A stretch of DNA of 64,000 bases from Bolinopsis microptera (taxonomy: Eukaryota; Ctenophora; Tentaculata; Lobata; Bolinopsidae), in contig NC_087082.1 in NCBI RefSeq assembly GCF_026151205.1, positions 3,438,001-3,502,000 of the forward strand, read 5' to 3'. Below the pieces are notes generated by a model. The model was not told the DNA's origin, searched no databases, and saw nothing but the letters and a program-made list of their open reading frames with translations. Within the stretch, counting starts at the first letter, position 1. Each line of letters begins with the position of its first letter. The position numbers and the translations under genes are program-made. Of the stretch, positions 44,601 to 56,600 are shown piece by piece.

Positions 44601-47600
44601 GAGTATATCTGGGATTTAAGATTCTTCGTCAAACGTCACTTGAGTGAAAAATAAGTAATGGTTTTTAATTTCTTTAAAAATATCGAAACGAAATAATCGT
44701 GAAGTATATCATTTCTAGGTATAAATCCTACGTTGAAGACGAAGGATTAGATAGTGTGCAGGAACACATTGACAACGATAAAATAGGCGGCGTGTTCCTT
44801 TACACCACACCTCTGATCCAAAATCATTTGAAAGCCGAATCCACAAAACCTTGTCATGTTTACGTGGTGTTTTACACAGAAACAAAGAGAGGAAAATACT
44901 GGTGGTCACTGGAGAAGAATGGAAAAGCACTGATCCTACAATGGAGCAGAAGACGAGAAGATGTCAGGGATAAGATTGAGGGGGAGAAGCGGCCGGCCTA
45001 CAAGGGTTACCAAACACCACAGGATGACTCTTCCATCACCTTTAAGGCATTGTACAGTTATATTGTAGTGGACACAGACCTAAAGAACATCAAATATAAT
45101 TTCGCATATGCGAATTGTAAAGATTTTGCCATGATTGTTTTTGACAAGATCGCCAAAAACAAAGCCTGGAACTATGTTATGTGAGTCATGTACTATTGTC
45201 AGTATTCCGATCTTTTTATTGCACATTGGGTCGAAGCAGGATTATTCATTATGTTAATTGTATTGAGTTCATTCATCAACCTTATTTAAAAAAATGAAAA
45301 ATACAGTCCTGATTATCTTAAGTACGGCTAAAAGAGCCAAATTAGGCCAAACAACAAAATCAGGGCAAATAAGGTACATTCTTTTTGTAAATTTAAGTTT
45401 ACATGTACACAAGAATGGCAACATCGCAGTTAAGGTATTATACTTTTCAGTTTATATACTCACCATCTGGAATTTTCCCTTGTTGAGCAGACTAGAAGTG
45501 GCAAAAGCAGTGGCACAGCTAGCACAGATAGCAAGATAAGTGTTCATTAAGATACGTCCTTGTAGGGTCACATCGTTGTAGAACCCGGCTCCTGGTTTGA
45601 AACAGAAAACATTAGTTTAAAATTGTATTTCACAATATGGCTGGTTTTGAAAAGTATTGGGATAGAAAGATAAATGATCTGATCTTGAAACTTTCAATCG
45701 TATTCGCGGTAAGTATAAATGGAGCATGGATCGTTACACGGAGTGTCATGGCGGCGGTGAGCCATAATACTTTCTAAACTAGTCTTAAACTTAAAGAGGC
45801 AGCAAAGGCATTATCAGTTATCTACTCCTACATTGCTCACATAACTTGCTCACATTGCTCATAAATATAGTTATGATCGCTCTGAACTCTAGTGCAAATC
45901 ACATTGTGTATATATTGAGAAACACTAGACTGAGTGAGTTATGAGTATACAAAGAGACATTTGAGAAGACTAGCGGGATTTCTGGTAACGAGTATTCAAA
46001 CTATGAGCAGAATTTTAATACCCTTAAGGCCAATAAATTTGGTTCACAATAATTGTTGGTTACAAAGATGTTGGTACTTGGTTACCATAATTTGAGTCAC
46101 AAATTTTGCACATTTTTAGTCTGCAACAATTTTAGTCACATTTTTTGACTTTTTGAGACCATTTTCCATTCCATTTATTTGATTTTTCCATTATTTAGCT
46201 GGTTTTAAAAAATGTTTCGCACATAAAGTCATAGTCATGCTTTAACGGTTTGTTATAAAATATAGCAGCGATTTTAAAGGCTACATTCTAGAAGGGGTCG
46301 TTTCACATAATCACTTTAATGAGTTAAAATAGATGCAGATTAGGCTATCCATTATCGGTATGAAATCTTTTATCTAGATAAACAGATAAAAATTTAGGTT
46401 TTATCTAGATAAAACCGATAAAACCGATAATTTTTCTGCTGAAGGCCAAAGCCAAAATGTTTTCCAAATTTCACAAAAACTGATTGTCGACTTTTATTAC
46501 TGTTTACCAGTAATCTTGCTAAAGTACAATTTCCTTTCTTTTGAAAATATTAGAGCATCAGTTTTCTTCTCCGGGGAACAATAGTGTACCAGTTCTCTTC
46601 AATACAGTAGACCAACGGTTTGTCTTCTCCTAAGAACAGTAGTGTACCAGTTCTCTTCAAAACAGTAGATCACCGGTTTCCTTCTCCTAAAAACAGTAGT
46701 GTACCAGTTCTCTTCAAAACAGTAGACCAAGGGTTTCCTTCTCCTGATAACAGTAACGCACTAGTTCTCTTCAAAACAGTAGACCACCGGTTTCCTTCTC
46801 CTGAGAACAGTAACGCACTAGTTCTCTTCAAAACAGTAGACCACCGGTTTCCTTCTCCTGAAAACAGTAGTGCAACAGTTCTCTTCAAAACAGTAGACCA
46901 CTGGTATCCTTCTCCTGAGAACAGTAACGCACTAGTTCTCTTCAAAACATTAGACCACCGGTTTCCTTCTCCTGAGAACAGTAACGCACTAGTTCTCTTC
47001 AAAACAGTAGACCACCGGTTTCCTTCTCCTGAGAACAGTAGTGCACCAGTTCTTTTCAAAACAGTAGACCAAGGGTTTCCTTCTCCTGAGAACAGTAACG
47101 CACTAGTTCTCTTCAAAACAGTAGACCACCGGTTTCCTTCTCCTGAGAACAGTAACGCACTAGTTCTCTTCAAAACAGTAGATCACCGGTTTCCTTCTCC
47201 TGAGAACAGTAGTGCACCAGTTCTCTTCAAAACATTAGACCACCGGTTTTCTTCTCCTGAGAACAGTAGTGACTAGTGCACCAGTTCTCTTCAAAACAGT
47301 AGACCACCGGTTTCCTTCTCCTGAGAACAGTAGTGCACCAGTTCTCTTCAAAACATTAGACCACCGGTTTCCTTCTCCTGAGAACAATAGTGCACCAGTT
47401 CTCTTCAAAACAGTAGACCACCGGTATCCTTCTCTTGAGAACAGTAGTGCAACAAATACCAATTCTCCTCGAAACAGTAAAACATTTAAAGTGATTCAGT
47501 GAACCGTTTCCTTATCCTGTGGATAACTTGGAGCAACAGATTCCTTCTCCTGAAGACAATGTTTCACGCCTAGAACACTTACGGAATTTAATTGAGTGCC

Positions 47601-50600
47601 CTGCCGCCTGCCGGTATTTTTGACTCTTGTTAACAGTAACATGCTCGTTCCTGTCTCCAGAATGGTTCAAGTAAGGTAGAACGCCAGCACCCTAGCCTCA
47701 AGATAACAATGTCAATAACTTTCTCTAGACTTCTACAGTTCTACAGTTCTACAGTTCCATTATAGGTATACAAATGTAAATAAACCTCTTAAGCTCACAT
47801 TTAAGTAAACTACCTCTTCTATCATACTATAAAACGTTTGGGACTGTTTCTTGGATTACTTGGGAAGGCAAAAAACACTAATATTTCTTTAAAATTTTAC
47901 GGTATTGTGGCAGTTTTTTCGGTAATTTCTAGTGAATTTTTATACCGATAAAAATATGTTTTATCTAGATAAACAGATAACCCTTTTTAACGAATTATCG
48001 GAGATAATTATCGGTAACGATTATCGGAGTGGATAGCCTAATGCAGATACTGCCTGATGGGAAAAAGAAGTAAAAGAATGTGAAAGCATAAAAGCAGTGG
48101 ATTACACGTGTAATAGTCAAACTTCAAAATGGGTCAGCAGTAGGAACGGTGATGTCATTATATTAATTATAAACAATGTAAGCTCAATAATATTCATGTC
48201 ATATATGGGTACACGTACTCAAGTTCGACAGTACGCACTCTAGTTCGACACACACTGTAGTTCGACAAACCCTAAGGTTCGACTCTGTCGAACTAAAGTG
48301 CGCTACCTGGACTCAAGTTTGACACGTACTAAAGTTCGACAAAAAACTTAGACTGTCGAACTAGAGTTTTGAAATCTCCGATCTCAAGCAACGATCTTTT
48401 ACGAGCTTTAAATCTATTCGTTTGTTTGTTTTCCACTTGTCTCATGTTGTTCAACTATGTGTGAATGTAATCTCTATAATCCATATCTATGAACATTTAA
48501 TTGACCTCCGACTCAATTGTTAGTTAGCAGAATTGTAGACTAAAAGACAATCGTGGTAACTCGTACTCCTTTTTATAGATCTAGATTGTAGAGTACGCTA
48601 TATAAATATCTACCACATACCACACTTTATATTATCACAAACGACTAGTAACCGAGTACCGGTTTAGAGATTTGGCTGCTGAACCGGAAACAGTCGGATA
48701 TCAATCTATTTTCCTGTAAGACCAGAACCGAGTGGCAAACAGGAAATTTAAAACTATACTGAAAGGTTCTGGAATTTCTAACCGCTGGTTGCTAGAATGC
48801 TAGATGTCAGAAAATTGTTTTATCTGCCATTGAACCGGGAACCCCGTGATCCTATGATGAGGATCCGGCGATAGCCGTCGAATTACAAGAAGAAATTATT
48901 TGTCGAACTAAAGTACACTACCTGGACTCTAGTTCGACACGTACCGAAGTTCGACAGGGATGATATCTGGTGAACTTAAATTGTCGCACTATAGTGCGTC
49001 TCGAACTAGAGTACGTAAATCATATATTATGCTCTACTGAAATTTTGGTCTGCTTTTAAATTAGTCGCCGAAAAATTTAGTCTCAATAAATTTGGTTTAC
49101 AAAAATGTTAGTCCAAATTTTGACTAAATTTATGATGGACTAAATTTGTCGTTCTTAAGGTATACATGATAACTCATCTCGCTTGTTGCTGATCATATTT
49201 AATGTATATTAGAAACAACAATATAATAATTTTAATTCCATGAGTTTGTTTTATTACGTAGTCTAACATTGTCATATTGTGAACATGACTTAGTCTGAAT
49301 TGAGTCTTGGTGTGTGATTATTGTTGATGTGTGATTCTATTGTTTAGTCTTACAGTCTCAGGTTCTCCTCATTGCTATGTATGAGACGTGGCAGTGTAAG
49401 ATTATTAAACTTATGATCACTGCATGATCAGTCACGTAACTCACCATTAAAACTAGGCCAGAACATCCACAGAACAATAGTCCCGATCATCGCACCCATA
49501 TCGCTAAAGTAGGTGGTAACACGATGAGCATCCGGCAAGTCCTTAGCTTTAACCCCCATTCCAATTACCACGGCAATACCAAAGTAAGCTCCAAAACAGT
49601 GGACCACCAAACTGCCTCCAGCGTCTTTAACGTGAATGTAATCGAGCACTGAAATGAGGAGACGTTCTTCAAATTATATTCTAGTTGAGTATATTTCTAA
49701 CCAGAGAAAAGTTAATCTTTTTACAAGAACTGCAGATAGTCAATGATATGCTTCTAAAAGTTATATTTTGTTTTAGATTTATACTGACCGATGTGTTCGT
49801 TGATGAGCATCATAAGAGGCTCAATAATGCAAACTAGCACGATCTGAGAGGGGGTGGTAAACCCGATGAATGCACCAAAAGAGATGAGGACCGCAGCCGT
49901 TACGTAACATCCCGTTACCTGGGGAGTGTAATTTGTAAAGATTTATTAGAGATCATACCGTGTACAGTAAGAATAGAATATAATGTAATTAATGTAGCAC
50001 CTGAAATCAGCATGCTTATGACTGTGAAATAAGTGCAGATTTCTATCTTTATTGCATTTATACAGGTCATCTTAAATCTGGGTATCACTGCAAATAATAC
50101 AGACATTTTATGAACAATACAAAATAATTTAACAAACCATTTCGTCAAGGTTGATTTGCGTTTTGTGGAATTCTCCTTTGAAGATGGCATTGACAATGGC
50201 TTTGGCCACGTTTACCCAAAGAAAACAGAAACCACAAATGAAGAAGTTCATTCCAACACCTCCCCAAACGTAATATTTACTGAAATATTTTCATTGTGAA
50301 ACATAATCAGCGAGATGGGTATGCATTTTATCGAAATTAACAAGCAACTTTTTTATGTATATGGATGGATTAGCGACGTACTGAGCTGAATAATGAATAA
50401 ATTCAAAACTCGTCAGTTCTGCCAGTCTTAATAATGATCAATTATATGATGGAATAAAGAAGCTAAATCTGGCGATATAATTTTACTTATTTGTGTTTAA
50501 CAACTCATGTTTGTGTGCACCTGAAGACGTATAGGAATCCGAAGCCCATAACGCACATAGCAGCAGCGTCCATGTACATAGAATAAGAGACATTTCCACT

Positions 50601-53600
50601 AGCCCAGGTATTCTCCACCGCTGTTCGTACATCATTGTCTCCTACTTTGGTGATGGTATCGACACCTGACGGTCAAAGTCAAAGATAAGTGATAGATGCG
50701 ATGTTAGGGCAGTGGCAACTACCCCAGATAAAAGTTAAAAGAAATAAGTAGCCATGACAGAGTAAGCGAGTTGGTTATTGTGTTAAGGGTGACCCTAATC
50801 AAACGAGAAGCCGGAGAAGGTTACGGAGTAAATGTTTGCTGTTGCCGTATATATCTAGGAGAGCACATCACGCATCGTGGTATGTGGTATGGTGTTATAT
50901 TCAAGTATTAATATCGTGGTATGCGAGGGGTCTTTAGTTCGAACTATATACCTACTAGATAGACGGCAAGAATTTGATAAGTGATCTAGTTTCGAACCGC
51001 ATGTCACGCTTTAAATATGCATTCTTTATCACCCCTGGAATTTAATTTCCTATTCTAGTTTACGATATTATTGCAGTTTATTTTTATGTTATATTATATT
51101 TAATAAACCGGTTTCAAAGTCCTTATGGGTCATTGGGTGGCCCTCGGGTCTTTAAAACAAACGTGTCCGAGGAGCATTAGTTCCAAAATTTTTTGGCAAA
51201 TAAAGCACCCTTGACACTGCGACAGTTTACTATATTTCTCAGTCAGGTAACTGAAATGTACGCTGTGATACCATTATATATTAAATTAAAGTTTAATTGA
51301 AAGATTGATATGAAAAGTTTTGGTAGTAACGGCCGTTTACAAAGAGCAAAGGAGTGGTTCACCTTAAAGTGATAATTGCAACACCCTAGGTTGATTGAGA
51401 TCCCGCAACAATAGGTGGTCTTTTTTTGAGAAAGTTTAATTCACGCGTTGAACTTTGAAGAAAGGGGCTTAGATCACGGAGGTTTTAGATAGGATTAGTA
51501 AGGTGTCCAGGCTGTGTTTGGTTAGACATTGAGACAATGGTGGCCTTTGTTGTAGATTCGCACCTTTTGGAAGATGTTTAATTGTTCATTACTATACTTC
51601 TGTAAGCAGTCACTACTTGCTTCAGATTCGTAGATTATTGGTATTTTATTTCATCCCTCGCCGACCGTCCTTATATCAGGCCCAAATCCACTATAGTTCA
51701 TTCTCGCTCTACCTGAGCCCGATTGTTGTTGACACGAACCCACTCGTGTTGGATTAACCCGTGTTAACCCTGGCTACAACACAGCCTATTCCTGCTCTCC
51801 TGAGTTAACCAATGTTGACTCTCCCTACGCTTAAGCCAGACTGCTCATGTCCTCCGCACAGTTCCACTAACTACAGTCCACTATAATGCTCTCTCCAGGA
51901 CCCTAACGTAACAGGTCCTGGCTCCAAAGTATCCTACATCAATGGCCCTCGATTCGGACAAACTCAATCTCCTTTTGCCAGCTCCAGCCCCCAGATATAA
52001 ATAATGCCGCGTGCGTGTTTTCACTCGACATCTGCAGACACCCAAGCTCACGTGCCCCTGCTCACACCTTAGCAGCTGTTCTTCTCTCACAAAGCCCTCC
52101 CTCTGTATCATCGTTCCAGGGTGCAGGTGTTATAACTCCCATCTTTAAGAAGCTATCTTTAATCATCTATCTTTCACAAAGCTTTTTCTCTATTTCATTG
52201 TTTCTCCTCTAGGGTGAAATATTTCTCGTCTGCCCAGGTGAGGTTCCACCCATAGTCTCCATTGTCTTCTCTTTCCCTAACTTTACGATGTCAGCGGCCT
52301 AAACTCTGATGTCGAACTGCTGATTATAGTCATCTCCTAGCTCCTCCAACTATAATACAATAATATAATAATCACGGCTTACACTTCATTTGTCTTTTTT
52401 AGGTTTGAACAGTGGTTTAAAACATTTTGGATTCAGCAGCTCTTAATAGAATGCTTTTACAACCTGATAAGTTCTCAAACATTCCGTTCCTCTCCAACAT
52501 CTCTTTATTTTTATTTTGCTGTGCATCTATCTTGTTCACTGTCGTTCCTCTTGATTATCACGTGTCTTTACTCTACCACCATGTCTCTGCTTCCGGTCTC
52601 CACTCATTAACATGTTGGACAGTCTCCTGTATTATCGTACTGTCTTTCCCTCCAGCTCTCCATATTTGTTTCTTTCTGTCTCTCTTTAATGTCTTCACTT
52701 ATCTCCTTCCAATGTCTCCTTGTGTCTTCTTTTAGTGTATCACATGCATCTTCTGAAACGATAATTACAAGTGTCTCCTTCTAATGCCTCCATATGTCAT
52801 TTTCTAATGCTAGCATGTGTCTCCTTCAAATGTGTGTCTCCTTCTGTCTCGTCTCCATGCCTCTGTTTCAATTTGTTCACGCGTCTTTTTCCCAGATTTA
52901 TCCGTCTTCCATTTTATTTCTTCTGTAGGCAACTTTACATTTTCATGTTCGTGTCTTTTATCTGTCTTCTTTTTCCATTCACCTTAATCTGTAAGTTTCT
53001 TTTTCCTTTTAGTTCCCGTTTTCTTCTTTTTTCGTCCATCTTCTCCAAGCTATTTATCTTCCATTGTAGTTTCCCTACTATTACAGATCTTGTATTTTCT
53101 AACATCTTTATCTTTTCTTCTAAAATACTGATCTGTTCCGATTTCAGGTAGTCTCTTCTATCCCTTATCTCCTCCATTGCGGTATACATACCCGTCCATC
53201 TTGCATCCATTCCCCTTTTTTTCACCTCTGTTACCTCCATGTTCAATCTCAATCGAAACCACTCCTCTTTCTTTTGTTCCATTTCGTCCTCGTGTTTTAA
53301 TTCCTTTACTCTCCAAGACTCTGCTTCTTCTTCTCCTTCCGAGCTACTGGTATCCAATGAGCTATCTGAGCTGTTTTCCGAGATGCTTTCTGTTTCCGAT
53401 TGATTCTCCTCTTATCCCATTATCGCCTTTCTATCTCTGCGTGCCACACTAACTTTTACTCTTTCCATGCTGAATTAGACGATATTAATTGATGTTTTTT
53501 TTTCTTATATCTCTTATCTTCATTAGTTCTTATCATTTATCTTATCTCACTCACAACTGCCATTCTGGCTTATTTCATTCTGAATTTCCCCCTTTCCAAT

Positions 53601-56600
53601 AATTACTTACCTAAACTAATTAAACTGCAATTTTGTACCATGTTTAGTTACTGTTTAGATCTACTTCCTTTTTGGTATCTCCCTGGTGATGACCCTCCCC
53701 TTCCGCTGTTACGAGGGCGACACATTATATAACTGCTTACCGTAAGTTCTTAAACTTTATAAACTGTATTTATTTACTCAAATCCTTTTCTGTGTAGTTT
53801 AAATTTACCATATACTCTACAGTCTACAAAGCTTAAATTTATTCTATACTTAAATTTAGATATACACTTATTTATTTTATAGGGCTACCCGGACTTGTTT
53901 TCAAACGCTTTCTCAAAACGGGTGTGGCCCCTGACCCCGCAACTACTCCTTCTCCTCCTGCTCTACCTGCTCCACCTCAACCTGCAACCGGTATGTAACA
54001 TCTATAGTAACCATTTTCTATTTAAACTTACATATTTTTATCTCTTTTCCTAGAGCTGATTCTAAATACGCTTATCCTAAACTGTAAGATTTTACTTTGT
54101 TATTTCTCCTTACATTTTATCTTTTATCAGAGTTCTGAATACGACCTCGCCCACCCCTCATCTCACGTCCTCACCTGTTCCCGCCCCTCCCAGTTGCTCT
54201 TCTGTCGAACTGCAGATATATAGAGGGGTTTTTCTACATTATTAATATCTATTTTTTCTTGTATTGGTTTTAAATTGCATGAACATTTGCTGCAAAAATG
54301 TTTCACCTTTTGGTTTAACATTTTCGGGCCCAACTTTTAAATGTATTTTATTTAAATTAAAACCTTAGTATAGATCAGGGTAAATGATTTGGTAGGATCT
54401 TGGATGCCTAGGACGAGGCATGTTGTTACTGGGAATCAGCGAGGACTGATTCAGGTCACCAAGGTTAAGTTAAGGATAGGTCAGGTACGGTCAACGCATG
54501 TTGACCGTACTCCGTCGTATTTTAATGAGAAGAATTGTATTTTGGGGCGTTTTTAGGCGATATAAGTCTGGTCAATAGGGATTTATAATCTTGGATTATT
54601 GTCTGGGCAATGTCGGGTGGGGTTTGTTCTATAGAAGGATGATACCACGGACAGGACATTATATAAAGTCCGGTGAAATGGGCACAAAGAGATTGAGTTT
54701 GCCCGATTCGATAGAGGGTCACCGTTGATACCGGACTATCAGAGACCAGGACCAGTTTTGGTTGGACCCTGGTGAGCACGGAGGGTACATATCGTTACTA
54801 GGAATCAACAAGGAATCAAGGATTCCCCCTGCCTCCACAGCGTACAGAACCTTTTAAAATCGTTGTTTTGTTGATGTTCATTATATCTCTACGTACTTTT
54901 GTTTGCTTTAACACCCAAGACTTTGTTTAAACTACAATTTACTTTACAAAATTCCTAATTTACGCATTTCCTAATTAACACATTCCTAATTTACACATTT
55001 CTCCCAGAATTAAGTAAAGTTGTTCCTTTTTAGACCCCTCTTGTGGGCCATCTGTTCGCTGTCACTTCCTATTATGTTCCCTTGTCTATTCATCTATTAT
55101 ATAAGGCTTGACTTAATTATCCGTCTTAATTATGTCTGACTCTAGTTCTGTACAACTTCCCGAAATTAGTTCGTCCAGTGATCCTCCCCCTCCTCCTCCA
55201 CGTGTAATTTTAAGTTTGATCATTCGTCGTCGTGTTCTCCTTCCCACTCCACCTGTTGTCCCGGCCAGAGAAAAACGGCGGGATTGGATAGCGGGGAAAG
55301 TAAATCGGATTCTGGGGAAGAATCCGGATTGAATACCCCTACTAGAAAGAGTGGAAGAGAGACACCCCCACAATTGGAAGGGTTAGGGTTTACTGAACTG
55401 CGAACCCCTCCCAGAAGTCAAGGAGATCTAACACCAACAGAATTAAAGGGGAGAGGAATGACGACTCCTCCAGTTAAACCTAATTTTGAGAAGCCAATAG
55501 GAGCAAGTACACCAAAACCCTCGGCTCTGATAGCGGATCTAAGAAGAGTGGAAGGGGAAATGAGAGAAAAATGTGTAAATCTGAAGGATAGGATCGAGGG
55601 CATGGACAAAGACTTGGAAAGTTTAGGTGATCGTATGGTTCAGGGTGTGAGGCAGGGGGAAACTAGAAGGTCGGAAAGAAATAAAGGTAGAAAGGTAAAT
55701 TACCAAGCTGAAAGAAATCCTGACGGGCCTTAGACAAAAAGGGGAGATTGGTTACATTTTAGATTAAATAATTAGAAAGGAAATAACAAGAAAATCACCA
55801 GATAGGAGATGATAACTATGGAGATATTGGAGTGGTTAGTTTTGATGATAACAGTGGTGACAGGGATGATAGTTTATATGAGAAAGGAGGAAAGGAGACA
55901 GGAATCGGGACAGCAGACTGGGGACCTGGAGGGAAGGGTAGTGGAAGAGAACAGAAGGAGGTGGGGAGGATTAGAAGAAGAAACGGAGGAAGAAAGGGAG
56001 AAAAGGGAGGCAGAAGAACTTAAAAGAAGAGAAGAAGAAGAACTACATGAAAGTCAGGAGGAAGCGGCAAAAGAATGGGACAGGCTAGTAAAAGAGGAGA
56101 AAGGTAGGGTGGAGAAAATGGAAGAAGAAGAAAAGAGGGCGAAAGAAGAAAGAAGAAAGGGAGAATGGGTCAAGATGGAAAGGAAGGTGTGGTGTTTTCG
56201 GTGTGAAAGGTATGGACACATGTCAAAGGATTGCAGGAAGGAGAAAAGGTGTTATAATTATAAGTCTAGGGGTCACGAGGCGAGGGACTGTTATCGGTGA
56301 GGAGGGGAAAGAGGGGTGATTTTAGATTTTCAATGATGATTTTTAAGGGGAGAGGGGGAAGTTTTGTTTTTAAAAGGGGGGAGTATCAAAGGTTGTCAGG
56401 GATGATAACTCGGGATGATAATTTATTATCTTGTGACCTTCGTTATCTCGCTCGTTTCCGTTGTTCGTACCCTAAATTACAACAAATAATGAACGAATCT
56501 GAAGCAACGGTGACTGCTTTGAGCGCTGCTTGGGCAGCGCACAAACGGCTATCTGATCAGTACAAAGATGAGGAACCCTTCGACATCTACGATCTTCTCC

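Noticed and set aside
46620-47276. 218-codon frame encoding a 19-residue repeat protein
   Set aside because: It is a translated 57-bp minisatellite inside a hAT-like element. The antisense strand is equally open and there is no promoter, intron context or non-repeat domain.
52427-53151. Phe/Leu/Ser-rich plus-strand frames that look like membrane proteins
   Set aside because: They are the complement of the purine-rich coiled-coil frame and of pyrimidine-rich repeat DNA, with no conserved features.
55284-55733. Independent small gene
   Set aside because: It starts without ATG, overlaps the preceding frame and fits as the middle section of a frameshifted gag-like gene.
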